DNA of 64,000 nt from Triops longicaudatus. Lineage: Eukaryota > Arthropoda > Branchiopoda > Notostraca > Triopsidae. The DNA lies in assembly GCA_022885665.1 (NCBI GenBank), contig JAGQDJ010000023.1:186001-250000 (forward strand), given 5' to 3'. Of the stretch, positions 45,393-54,744 are shown piece by piece (position 1 is the first letter of the stretch; each line of letters opens with the position of its first letter). The position numbers and the translations under genes were made by a program. The notes under the pieces are model-generated. The model had not been told where the DNA came from and did no database searches. It saw only the letters and a list, made by a program, of their open reading frames with translations.

Positions 45393-46546
45393 TCTTGGGC
45401 TATAAGTTCAATCTTTATCGCCTCGCATGACCTTGCCTGTGTAGTAAAAGCCTTTTCCCTTATATTAGTGGGGCTCATCATGCCTGGCCAGATAAAGAGT
45501 GTGGGAGACCAAGAAAACACGTTAGAATAAAGGCTTTGCTTGGCCCACGAAACCAATGCTGATTTGATCCTGCCGGGTACGGATCAATAGCTGAACGCCA
45601 TCTTGGGAAAGGGATTAATTTTTTCACGCTTCACTCTCTGGATGCGTGAGGCTGGCTTACCCTGTCGTTTGTAGCTGAACCTGACCTACTTGATGCTATG
45701 CTGGGCACAGTGCGCTAATGCACAAGTAATTCATCGAAGAAACATACAATTGTGCAGTATTCGTAACTCGTTTCCACATTTTTAAAAATATGTTGGTTGT
45801 TAAAGGGCAAGTTGGGACTTGCCCATCGACCTCTACTATGCGACGGATAGTTCTCCAATTTTTGTATAAAAAGAGGACTCTTTTTATTGGCACAAGTCGG
45901 GTCTTGCCAGGGCTTACAAAGCTTCATCCGAAGCAATAGACAAAAGTCACTGGCTCAGGAACCGTGACGGTATAGAGTAGTGAGGGAAAGGAAGAAAATA
46001 TTTTCGAACTTTTTTTGCCGTTGGTTTCAAGTCGTATATCGTTGCGTAGTCCGTGGAGCATGAGTTAATGGGGTACGCTATGTTACTGCGGAAGAAAGAT
46101 GCTAGAGGTGAAAGGTGAGGAGAAGAGAGCGAAGGTAATTTGGCTGCCAAAGTTGTCAACACTCTCCCGTGTACCGATGAAAGTTTCACCACTCAGCATT
46201 CTCAAGCTTTTTGGCTACACTTCCTTTTTTGTTACCAGATTTTGTAAAGCATTAGTCCAACGAGGTTTTGAACTTGGCTCGTCTTTAACCGAGTTAAATA
46301 TAGAAACCTCAAGAATTTCTTTTACGATTCAAAGTATTCCGTACTTTACACACAAAATCATGAGTAACCCGTCCCTGAAGGACAAGAAGGTTGATGTAAA
46401 GCTTTGGAACTTAACAGTGTCCCCTTTTTCCATACTTGAGGAGAGTTCTTTTTTTTCTGGCTGTTGGCAGCAAGGGAAAGGGCCAGTTGTTGGTACGGCT
46501 TTCTCGTGCTCTCAGACCGCACGGCTTATACGCTGGCTTTTCTGTA

Positions 46547-46786
46547 ATGCGCCGCATCGAACCTTGTGTGCTTGCGGCAGTTTTCGCCGCTGTCTCCCTC
46601 GCTGGGCCCGACTACGCTTGGATGCGCAGTGGTCCCCCTCTACCGAACAAATGCACCTTTGGAGCGCCGGGAACGCTCTACCAGGTTCGGTGTCCTATCA
46701 CCCAAGCCAGCTGCCTCTATTCCTCAGTCGGCTGGGAGACGTTGAAGCGTACACGTTGTTCGTACGAACAGTCCAGTGTCGCCTGA
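46547..46786 (+). CDS. Candidate secreted cysteine-containing protein, 79 aa
   Basis: ATG frame in an island of about 57% G+C within AT-rich flanks; about 31% G-starting codons and strong GC at third positions. The N-terminus is a plausible signal peptide (RRIEPCVLAAVFAAVSLAGP). The mature part has four cysteines spaced C-x12-C-x6-C-x15-C, enough for two disulfides, and several Tyr/Trp. It lies inside a longer frame in another phase (46099-46800, 233 codons) that has only chance-level G-starting codons. If real, it acts outside the cell. No known family. Confidence 0.42.
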   Translation: MRRIEPCVLAAVFAAVSLAGPDYAWMRSGPPLPNKCTFGAPGTLYQVRCPITQASCLYSSVGWETLKRTRCSYEQSSVA

Positions 46787-46800
46787 AGGAAAACTTGTAA

Positions 46801-48583
46801 ACCTAACACAGTTCACCTCTGGATTACATTTATTTTTAAGTGCACCATACTGGATTACTTGCAAAAGCGTTTTCGCAATTTCGTCGTTAACTTTTGGACG
46901 TCAAATCGCGTTCCTCATTTTTTGTTCACCCAAAAAAGGAGCTCGTGTGAAAAGTGAACTAACACCGCACGTCTACCGTTTTATCCCAACAAAATTTCTT
47001 AACCTGTCGCTTACTGTATTTTACATTCCACGTCGGATTACTGACTAGTGGCATCTCAGATTTTTAGTGTTTCGTGAATTGTTTTCTAGTTGGATTAAGC
47101 AAAATCACACCCTAAAAACTCCCAATTTAACCAGATCTTAGACAGCAATAGTGCGCACATTGCTGACAATTTCTGAAAAAGATCCTTCGCTTCTGACAAG
47201 TGGTCTTGTTGGTGAATCTTCGGTGATTTTCGTCACTTAGGGATCGAATCAGTGCGATCTGAGCCCGAGATCTCCTACTCTGTGTGAACATGCCCATTCG
47301 GATTTCTTGTCATTAACTCGGTATATTTTCTTTTACGACTCAACGGGGCTACAAGCCAGGTAACGTGTTTTTCTTTCTTCGCAGCCCATTTACCAATCTT
47401 AGGCTAGCTGATAAGTTTGCATAAATCTGTACTACAGGGGAAGACAGAAAGTTGAAAGCAGTTTACAAGTTTTCCCTTGTTTACGGGTTCGCAAGTCTGA
47501 GGATAAATTGTCCCTTCTCCTGCTCCCTCGCTCCCCGTTCTCAGCCGAGGGAGGGAGGAAGAACGAGATCTAAGCTAAAAGCAAAGTTTGAGAGCTAGCG
47601 ACGCAGTTCTCCCTGAGACGTCCGTCTGCCTTAATATTTTCATTTCAGCCCCAAGCTCCTTGCAACTTAGGAAATCGTTGTGGAACAGATGGAGGGGAAA
47701 GTAAGAGCTCAGCTTCACTGACTTTGTTCTCCTTGCACCCAGCTTAGTGTCTCCATTATCGCATTTTAGGAACCGCTCACCTGTCTGAGAAAGGTAGATG
47801 CTCTAAAACAGCAGCTTACAAAAAGTCTAAGATATTGATTTCTGCCTTCGCAAGGTAAAGAGACTTGTAGAAGTACTTGAAGTGAAGCTTTCAAAGTTCT
47901 CATTCTTTGCACAGAATAAAATTTTCCCCACTGTCGGTCGCATGTTAATGAGTAAGTAGCCAGGCAACGGTACAAGCGTTGTATGCAGTAGAGATGTTGA
48001 AAACCCCCCAGCTGGATGTTCGAAACGTTTGAATTTTGAGGACGATCCAGCAAGAAAAAGAAGACGCTTTCCCAAGGCTTAGGGAAAAGCTTGGGCATTG
48101 AGAGACAGCGAGAGCTTTAGACTGGTTGGGACCGTTGTTCAGGGGGGCTGAGGTGTCGGGCAAATGTTTTACCTAAGGCTAAAGGCCCCTAAAAGATTGC
48201 TCGTTTTCCAGGCAAGCAAAGGCAAACGACCAGATGTAGACGGGGGAGAAATAAAATACTGTAGAAAAAGAAGTGTAGCGAAAGAGACTGAATTTCATTA
48301 ACATATTCTTGCCATGCGGCCGCAACAGCACCAAAGAGATGTTTCCCAGCGTATCGCAAATCAGACCGTGTTGCGTGTGTGAAGTGTGTAGGTAAAGGTT
48401 TGAAGCAGGCACACTGTAGGGAACGTCTCGTGACGAGAACAAGTTTCTAGACGTAAATGTACTGTACTGTTAGCTTAAAACGATGGGCAATGTTGGGGTG
48501 GGAGAAAGAATGGCTGCTGCAACATTTTCATTTTTATTTTCGGAATAAAAGGAGGGCGATGGTTACGGCTGTGTGTTTTATTG
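46801..48583. other. No supported gene
   Basis: Several overlapping minus-strand frames at 47766-48163 have low coding character. A tRNA-like B-box match at about 47243 lacks the rest of a tRNA. Otherwise unremarkable. Confidence 0.45.
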
Positions 48584-48799
48584 ATGAGAAATGGAGTAGA
48601 AATGGTTGCGACGTTCAAATCTTTACTAGACCAGGGGTGCAAGGTAGGAAGGATTATTGACATTGGTGTGCTGGTACTAAGGCGAAAACAAGACGATGTC
48701 ATTTATCTAAGCGCCATGCGAAACGCCGTGTCGCTACAAGCGGCGGCAGCACAAATCGACGTTGGATGTTGGAGGAAACGTCAACAGTCATTTATTTAA
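48584..48799 (+). CDS. Candidate 71-aa ORF, strong codon pattern
   Basis: ATG frame ending TAA with about 39% of codons starting with G, among the highest here. The product has hydrophobic beta-like strands (RIIDIGVLVLRR) and an Ala/Gln-rich helix (NAVSLQAAAAQIDVG) with two cysteines and a basic end. There is no signal peptide. It could be a complete small cytosolic protein or an exon; the overlapping frame at 48457-48660 on the same strand is weaker. No family is recognised. Confidence 0.4.
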   Translation: MRNGVEMVATFKSLLDQGCKVGRIIDIGVLVLRRKQDDVIYLSAMRNAVSLQAAAAQIDVGCWRKRQQSFI

Positions 48800-49151
48800 T
48801 GCAGCTTTGTTCTGGTGGGTAACCCGTTAGTTTATAGATTAAGGAAAAGGAACGATACACGAGAGTTGTAAGAGAGCAGCCAACCCCTTCTTTCTTTTTC
48901 TTGTTCAAGCTAAAAAAAATAGTTTCCGCTTTTTGCCATCATCTCTCTTTTCGTTATTGATTACGTTACTTATGGTTCATGGCAAATAGGAAGGCGATAC
49001 TTGGGCTTGTACCAAGTCTAAAAAGTCCCCTAGTAGTCGAGTCATCCAGCCCATTAGGTTAGCATACTAGAAAAAAAAAATCTTCACGGATAGGAGGGAA
49101 AAAAGAAACGCTGTAATGGTATAGTTGTACTGCGTAACTGCAGTGGAAATG

Positions 49152-49326
49152 TCATTTTCTGGCGCAAAACATCCGTCCAATTTTAGATAATCGAAATGTC
49201 AGCGTAACTGTGTCTCCCTTATCGCTTTTTGTGTTCATTAAAAATGTACATTTCCGTTTAGGAACATCTTCCACCACAATGCGTTTCTTTCTCTCAGCTT
49301 TGCCTCGAGAGCTGTTTGTTCGTGCG
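49152..49326 (-). CDS. Candidate terminal exon, basic
   Basis: A long pyrimidine tract (TTCTATTTTCTTTCTTCCCTTGAG, AG at 49327-49328) opens a phase-2 frame of 57 residues ending TGA 49152, about 30% G-starting codons. The product is basic, with a beta-like stretch (DKGDTVTLTFRLSKIGRMF). A second phase is open for 28 codons with a helix-like product. No family is recognised. Confidence 0.4.
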
Positions 49327-49641
49327 CTCAAGGGAAGAAAGAAAATAGAAGGGACAGGAAGTGGAGAACAAGTACTAAATTGTGCACAAATCAAGGTTTT
49401 CTGTCATTTCCCCCTTTTTAAAAAAACAATTGGGTAAATTTTCTTATTTAAGTGGAAGAAAACAAGTTTTAGGGGAAAAGACTTGATGCAAATGTCTGCG
49501 CTAACCGTGTTAACTCTGTTTTGGAGAAGAAAAGCATAACAATGGTAAACTTTATTAGTATTTTGGATCCAACACTGCTCAGTTACCGACGACAAGGGAG
49601 AAAAAGCACAACACCCTGGCAAAAATCATTAGTGCGAACTA

Positions 49642-49851
49642 TTAAAGCACACTATTTACTGTTCCGGTACAGCACTGCGTTCGGTGTAGGCTTTTAACTC
49701 CAGTTAAAGTAACATTGTGTGCATTTTCCGTGTAACTATTTAAAGATATAAAAGAAGTTTGTTTTCCGTTTTCTGACATTGGTTGGACATAAGACAAATT
49801 TTCAGTATACACGTTTGCTTTTTTACTGGGGTCTTTACATTTTGGATCCAT
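49642..49851 (-). CDS. Candidate 69-aa ORF, Asn/Thr/Ser-rich
   Basis: ATG 49851 to TAA. Polar, with repeated Y-T-E-N motifs (VYTENLSYVQP and NSYTENAHNV), three N-x-S/T sequons and three cysteines, so it resembles an extracellular segment, although no signal peptide is present. The internal partial repeat is a mild argument for real coding. Codon G-start is about 24%. Confidence 0.3.
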   Translation of the reverse strand: MDPKCKDPSKKANVYTENLSYVQPMSENGKQTSFISLNSYTENAHNVTLTGVKSLHRTQCCTGTVNSVL

Positions 49852-50402
49852 AGCGGGCACATTGGTGTCTATTCACAAACGCTGTGATGTTTAATAAAGG
49901 CCAGACTACCTTTGTGCTCCAGGGCAAGAGCAAACTTGCGGTTAGCATTCTTTCAACGCATTGATTTCGCTGGAGGTTTCGGATTACGCGTGGCTGGGAT
50001 ATCAGACCGGTTACCGAAGCTGTCTCTTACTCTCTAGCTTCTTGGCCATCCCGGGTCGCTCTTTTCTGCTGAAAGTGAGCATGCCATCGTGTCAGAGAAG
50101 CTGGTCGTATCAAATGGAGTCGAAAGAATGAGGCCAGAAATTGAGCTTGGTATTGTCCAATGTGGTGTGGTTTTGGGGAACGCGAATGCGACGATAAAGC
50201 CCAGTGTTTGAATAATTCTCTATTGTTTATTTGTTGCGGTGCGTTCACAGTCGGTAACACCAAACTAGGTGGGGAATAGTTTTGTCATTGTTGCTCGGGC
50301 ATGTTTCGTAAACCCCAGGAATACTTGAAACAAGCCCCTTGGTTGCACCATAAGACGTTTCCTGGCGTCGGTAGGGTTTATTGATTGCAATGGGTTGCGA
50401 CG

Positions 50403-50576
50403 ATGGGGGCCGTTGCATCTTGCTTTGAACCTGGGGAGCTCTCTAAGACCTTCCAGTACAGGGAGAGAAGGAAAAACTCGCCATGTGAAGGAGCTGTGTG
50501 TATTTTTCTCTTAACTAAGGTTGTAGCGGGAGCTAAAGACGACACCAAACTTTGGGAACATGAATGCAGTCTGTAG
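50403..50576 (+). CDS. Candidate 57-aa ORF, good start context
   Basis: ATG with A at -3 and G at +4 (ACGATGG). About 37% of codons begin with G over the open frame. The product has three cysteines, a charged segment (QYRERRKN), and a hydrophobic stretch (AVCIFLLTKVVAGA) too short for a sure membrane helix. It ends TAG. Alone it may be a small protein; no splice site is required. No family is recognised. Confidence 0.42.
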   Translation: MGAVASCFEPGELSKTFQYRERRKNSPCEGAVCIFLLTKVVAGAKDDTKLWEHECSL

Positions 50577-50878
50577 CGCAGAGCAAGAATCAGTCAAGCG
50601 TACTGACACACACGAACACTTATCATCCAAATGGGTTGCGGGAGAGAACATCGTTTTGGTTGCGTTCTCTTCTTGGCCTAGCTAAGAATCAATTACGATA
50701 AATGGTAAAAGGTACTACCAGATACATAAACTAATCACATTATTGAGTTACTTGGGGAAAGTTTCACGTTGATAGGAGTGTTTCTCGTCCTTTTTCGGCT
50801 ACGGCAGGGCGAAATGAGTGTTAGAAGCCAGGGAGACTTTTACATTAAAGTTAATAGGGGGAACCTAGAATCTTAGGC

Positions 50879-51085
50879 TTAATTATGTGGTGCATTGTGC
50901 GGCACAGCTAACCTTTTTGACAAATGAGGGCTTTGCAGTCCCAGCTCCGCTCTAATTTCTTTCATTAAACCTTCTTTAATTATAGAAGGTGTTTTTGCAC
51001 GAGGCACGCGATCATAAATACGTGGCGTGTAGGTCGCCTTGTCTCTTAGCTTGCCTCGTTTTTTGTGTGTCCCTGTGAAATTCAT
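50879..51085 (-). CDS. Candidate 68-aa basic ORF, divergent
   Basis: Minus-strand ATG at 51085 with G at -3, ending TAA 50879. It is Lys/Arg-rich at the start (THKKRGKLRDK), then a helix (IIKEGLMKEIRAELGL) and a His/Asn end. Its start codon overlaps the start codon of the plus-strand ORF at 51084 within the palindrome CATG. About 23% G-starting codons. No family is recognised. Confidence 0.3.
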   Translation of the reverse strand: MNFTGTHKKRGKLRDKATYTPRIYDRVPRAKTPSIIKEGLMKEIRAELGLQSPHLSKRLAVPHNAPHN

Positions 51086-51296
51086 GACAGTAAAGGATGT
51101 TGTATTGGCACTCATTATTTTTGCTTTTGGCCTTCCGAAAGCTTTCGGGAAGGAAAATTGCTGGCAAAGGTTAGGTCAAGCTGAGGACGAGGTCGAACCC
51201 TCCTTTGTTTTTATTCCGTGCGGTAGCTGTCGTAATCCTTGGCCGGGCGGAGTGCAGCAGCGTCGGCTTTGTAAAGCAAGGGCCCTAGCGCAATAA
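51084..51296 (+). CDS. Candidate secreted cysteine-containing protein, 70 aa
   Basis: ATG to TAA, about 36% G-starting codons. Residues 1-22 form a good signal peptide (MTVKDVVLALIIFAFGLPKA, then FG). The mature chain of about 48 residues has four cysteines (C-W..., C-G-S-C, C near the end), acidic then basic. Size, secretion and paired cysteines suit a small extracellular peptide, but no known scaffold is recognised. The start context (T at -3) is weak. A near-perfect palindrome (CCTTCCGAAAGCTTTCGGGAAGG) lies across codons 17-24. Confidence 0.45.
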   Translation: MTVKDVVLALIIFAFGLPKAFGKENCWQRLGQAEDEVEPSFVFIPCGSCRNPWPGGVQQRRLCKARALAQ

Positions 51297-51943
51297 GGTG
51301 TATCGATCCATCTTCTCCCTCGTATGCCTATATATACGTAATAAATGGGGGGTGGAAGCATGAGCAGGGTGTTTGGCCATCTTTCTCTTTCCTAGACACC
51401 CTCAACCCTGTATTTTTGCGTACGAGAACTCAAGCATTTCATTGCACCCCTTGTCCAAAACATTAGGCTGAGCTGTATGTGTTGGCGTAAGTGGAAGTAG
51501 GGAATGTCGCCGAAGACGTTATTTGTTCTCTTTAGGCAGGCATCTCACACTATCCTTTCTTTCTCGTCTTCTTGGGTCTCTCTTTTGTTCCGACATGGTT
51601 TTATACTTCATTTCCTTTTTTGCTATCCGTGCTATGCAATATAACAAATTTTTGGGTTACAGCCTAGGGGTCGTGTTTTGTTGGCTGCAATTCAGTACGA
51701 AGACCACGAGGTTCCCTGTACTTGACCGTCTTGGTCCTTCCCTGCGAGGCACTCGGTTTCTTCAGAAGGTGAAGATGGCCGAGGTGATGTACAATTCCTG
51801 AGTGTGGAAAACTAATTGTAGCTATTGGGGCTGCATTGTATGATGAGGAAAGTTTTTCACGTTTTTTATTTGCATAATTCGCTGGGCGAGTAAGAAAGAC
51901 ATGGATGATGATTAGCTCATTTGTTCTTTTCTAGCTTTGGGAG

Positions 51944-51968
51944 GTGTGTGTGTGTGGGGGGGGGGGGG
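51944..51968 (+). repeat. (GT)6-G13 microsatellite
   Basis: Six GT units followed by thirteen G. Length-unstable. The minus-strand frame across it (51931-52617) gains a Pro/His/Thr tail from this repeat. Confidence 0.85.
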
Positions 51969-52195
51969 AGCAACGCAAAGCTCTCGTAATCCTATTCTTG
52001 ATGTTCTGACTCAATGTGTGCGAGGGATATTTGCGTGGGCTAGGATTCCGCTGGCGGCGGTATACAGTACTTAAATGGTTGCTAATGTGATTGGAGCGTA
52101 AGAACATGGAGATGACTGCCATCGAAAAGGTCCAAGTCGCTTTATTTAAGCGGAAAAGGAAGATAAACAATTGCGAATCGTGTATTGTTGTACAG

Positions 52196-52376
52196 GCTAG
52201 GGTGTTTGTGTCGAAGAGCCAAGGCCGGTGGATTATTACACGCCGCATTAGACAACGCTGAAAGTAAAGGTGGAAGGGGGGTGAGGTGGGTATACGGTGC
52301 AGCAACATTGTGTAGTCAAGGATGGAAGCGGATTCAAGTTTTTTCCGAAGTTGAAGGTAAAGGGCGGCTTTCCTGA
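52196..52376 (+). CDS. Candidate exon, Gly-rich
   Basis: An acceptor (GTATTGTTGTACAG, AG 52194-52195) opens a phase-2 frame of 59 residues ending TGA. About 40% of codons begin with G, but the strand is G-rich here, which inflates the figure. Small, with three cysteines and Gly/Ala-rich segments. GAAG|GTAAAG at about 52357 is a plausible donor. Opposite it runs the 228-codon minus-strand frame I reject. Confidence 0.33.
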
Positions 52377-52477
52377 AGCTCTTGTCTCGTAAAAAGAAAT
52401 ATGGCGAGGTTGCCGGCCAGAGGGTCTTTTTATCTTTTTGGACTAGGCTTGCGGTCAGTGGCCCGCTCGCATCGAAA

Positions 52478-52597
52478 TGTTTCCTCTCCTGCTGCTTGTT
52501 GCATTTACAACGTGGAAGACGAAGGCAGAGAGAGAAGAAGGCAAAGTTGAGCCGCGGGCTAGTCTCGGCAGACGAAGTGCACGAGGGAGTCGATAGA
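52478..52597 (+). CDS. Possible short secreted peptide precursor
   Basis: A 39-codon ATG frame: a signal-like start (MFPLLLLVAFTTWKTKA), then a charged stretch ending ASLGRRSARGSR. A Gly followed by two Arg is the layout of an amidated, dibasic-cleaved neuropeptide, but with a single copy in such a short frame this is only suggestive. Confidence 0.2.
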
Positions 52598-52844
52598 TTG
52601 TGGTCACTAAAAGGCAAGTGCTTAAAAGTGAAGACTTGTTCAGGGAGATACGGCGAAAATAAAAAAAAGAAAACCTAGCAGCCAGCGAAGGGAAGTCCAA
52701 AAGAGGCATCATTTTGATGAAAATGGCGTGTCGCGCCCTTTGACCCATTACGGGGCTTTTTTCCGCGAGCCAGGTCAAGTAAAAGTGTAAAGAGTGACAT
52801 AGAAAACAAAAATACAAGCTAAGGAATGTAAAGGGGGAAAAAGA

Positions 52845-52854
52845 GGGGGGGGGG
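52845..52854 (+). repeat. G10 run
   Basis: Ten consecutive G in a purine-rich stretch. No further feature. Confidence 0.8.
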
Positions 52855-53445
52855 TGAACATTACAGCAGTATTGATCGGTCATTGAGGAGAAACCAGGTT
52901 AATTGCTGTCCAAATGGCCCTTAACTTGTCGTCACCTAGTAGGGTAGGGTCAGAAGTATAAATGTCGCAGCAATAGGATTAAAAAAAGTGTCACCGCTTG
53001 CGTGAACGTTTTCTTTTGGATTAGCGTCATGGATAGGTAGTTAATCTTGTACTTTGTAGTATTAGCAGCGCGCCTCGTAGAATTATTGCTGTAATACCGT
53101 GTAATCGCCTAGGGTACCGGGTTTTAGGGGGTTTGCCCGGGAAGGGGAAAGAAAAAGGAGCTTATATGGAATTGCTGCAGAAGGTCCCAGCCAAAGTAGT
53201 TGTACGAGCCAGCAGCCAAAAGTAGTTCTGCGTTTAGGAAAGGTAGAGCAACAAACGGCCAAAGACGATGTATAGAAAAGAGTGGACGTTGTGTTGCTAT
53301 AGCAATGTTACCAACAGTCCAAGAGAATAGGCAGTAATCATGATCTTATTGATTCGATATCGCTGACCATCCGGGACGAACGTTCTTATTTTGACAAGGT
53401 GGGGAGGGAGGGGCGTAGTGTTGTTGAGACCGGGTGACACAAAAA

Positions 53446-53714
53446 ATGGACAAGTTTGGTAAGGCAAGTTTGTCGTCGACGAAGGAGATCTAAGGAGAAG
53501 TGCTGTAGAAAAGGTGGGGAGGAGGGTTGGCCTTGGTTTGACGGTTTGTAAACCAAGCAAGATTGAAGGGAGGACAAGGAGCGAAGGCCTCGAAAATCGC
53601 TTGTGCATTCCAGAGGGTGTCTTTCACTCATTAAGGGTGGTAACGTGGTCTACATATGTCAGAATTTTCCTTCCCCAAAAAAAGGGAGTCAAGGGAGAGA
53701 GTTTCGAGTTGTAA
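53446..53714 (+). pseudogene. Coding-like frame with 14-bp shift after its start
   Basis: From 53463 to TAA 53714 one frame is open for 83 codons with about 38% G-starting codons, basic with two cysteines. Just upstream an ATG in excellent context (AAAAAATGG, 53446) reads the octamer CAAGTTTG, which recurs 14 bases later (53451 and 53465). The 14-base offset puts ATG and frame out of phase; without it they would match. So either a 14-bp duplication broke an intact ORF, or the ATG belongs to a tiny first exon (donor TTTG|GTAAGG). No domain is recognised. Confidence 0.35.
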
Positions 53715-53819
53715 TGACCCCTCCTATATGTATGCAAGACAGTGCCAGAACACAAAGGGCAAGGCAACCTGGGGTCAGGGTTGAGGAGTTTTTTCTCTTC
53801 TTTTTCCCTGGGATGCAAG

Positions 53820-53966
53820 TGGCGTCTGTGTCAAGATGGGTTCAAGTTAAATGAGCAGCCGGCTAAAAGCGTCACACGGACCCCAACAGACGAACATGTG
53901 CCTGCTGATCATGCATGTCAAACACGGTTACGTTTGGAATGTAATGAGTACAGTATCCTCGAGTGA
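53820..53966 (+). CDS. Candidate terminal exon with strong acceptor
   Basis: A 25-base pyrimidine-rich tract (GTTTTTTCTCTTCTTTTTCC) leads to TGCAAG at 53818-53819. The phase-0 frame is 48 residues to TGA, about 29% G-starting codons, acidic-polar with three cysteines (WRLCQDG, HACQTR, LECNEY), consistent with the end of an extracellular domain. It may follow the 53463 frame. No family is recognised. Confidence 0.45.
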   Translation, partial: WRLCQDGFKLNEQPAKSVTRTPTDEHVPADHACQTRLRLECNEYSILE

Positions 53967-54513
53967 CATTTTACACCCGGCGACTGAGAGATCCAGTTAC
54001 GTATAACGTGTTTAATGTGAAGGAAAATGGGAACGGAATGTTTCTGAGTTGTTTGTGTGTTTTAAAACTTTTTTGGCCCTTTTCCTTGGTAATGGAGATT
54101 GAGCGTGTGACTGTCTTAAATTTGTGCGTTTTATTTGAAAAAGAAATGCTGAATAAGAAACTTGTTTCGAAACACTTCGGATGAAATCCTCTGTTGGCAG
54201 TAAATTGTAGGCAAATGCGAAAGTTAGGACCTCGGCTAAAAGCTCTCCCCGAAATTTCAACTTGGTTACCTAAAGGACAACGCAGTTCTCGCCAAGATCG
54301 TGATGGAAAGGGATCAAACTTTTGTTTTTCAAACTTAAGCAAGTTTACATTTGAAAGCTTGCGAGTCTCGTAACTTGGTTAAATGGCTAAGTTGGGGAAG
54401 GAGGTCTCATAGCCGAGTTAACAGGAAAGGTTTCTTTTTGATGAATTTTAATGAGGGGCCTGACGTGCAAAAATTAATTCTTCCGTTTCATTTTTTTTTT
54501 CTTTTTACTTTAC

Positions 54514-54515
54514 AG
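54514..54515 (+). promoter_or_regulatory. 3' splice site before start codon
   Basis: A textbook acceptor (T10CTTTTTACTTTACAG) eight bases upstream of ATG 54523, implying an intron in the 5' untranslated region of the gene below. Confidence 0.55.
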
Positions 54516-54522
54516 GAGAGTC

Positions 54523-54744
54523 ATGGTCATGGCGTCTACACTATGGTGGTTGGCCCTCATCGTCCTCTCCAGTAGTCACATGGTCCTAGGACGAGCAGCT
54601 GGTAAGTGTCAGCTCTTATTTAGTTTAACTGAGCCCAAAAAGTGGCATATTTTCACTGTAGCTGGACGGAAATGCAAGATATGCACGTACCGGAGGCGCG
54701 GGACAGAGAAAAAAGACAAAAAGTGCGTGGCGCACGTATCATGA
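54523..54744 (+). CDS. Secreted cationic cysteine-containing peptide
   Basis: A strong 5'-UTR acceptor sits 8 bases before the ATG. Residues 1-24 are a clear signal peptide (MASTLWWLALIVLSSSHMV from the second Met), and the frame ends TGA 54744. GTAAGT at 54602 in phase 1, directly after the signal peptide, with CACTGTAG at 54660-54661, defines a 60-nt intron without an in-frame stop. Retained, the product is 73 aa with four cysteines after the signal; spliced, 53 aa with three (RKCKICTYRRRGTEKKDKKC). Either mature form is strongly basic, as in many antimicrobial or heparin-binding peptides; that role is inference. Likely exported. This is the best-supported host gene here. Confidence 0.55.
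   Translation: MVMASTLWWLALIVLSSSHMVLGRAAGKCQLLFSLTEPKKWHIFTVAGRKCKICTYRRRGTEKKDKKCVAHVS

Noticed and set aside
46099..46800. Longest plus-strand ORF, 233 codons
   Set aside because: Only about 23% of codons begin with G, the chance level, and the GC-rich part reads better in another phase (46547-46786). Length alone is not enough at this G+C, although it remains unusual.
47190..47260. Possible tRNA or SINE (B-box-like GATCGAATC)
   Set aside because: No matching acceptor stem, anticodon arm or proper A box. A match to this short motif is expected many times in 64 kb.
51931..52617. 228-codon minus-strand ORF
   Set aside because: About 12% G-starting codons, strongly non-coding, and part of its tail is translated from the GT/G microsatellite. 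The plus strand is G-rich, which removes stops from the complement.
53971..54342. 123-codon minus-strand ORF
   Set aside because: About 15% G-starting codons and no signals; shadow of the plus-strand region.
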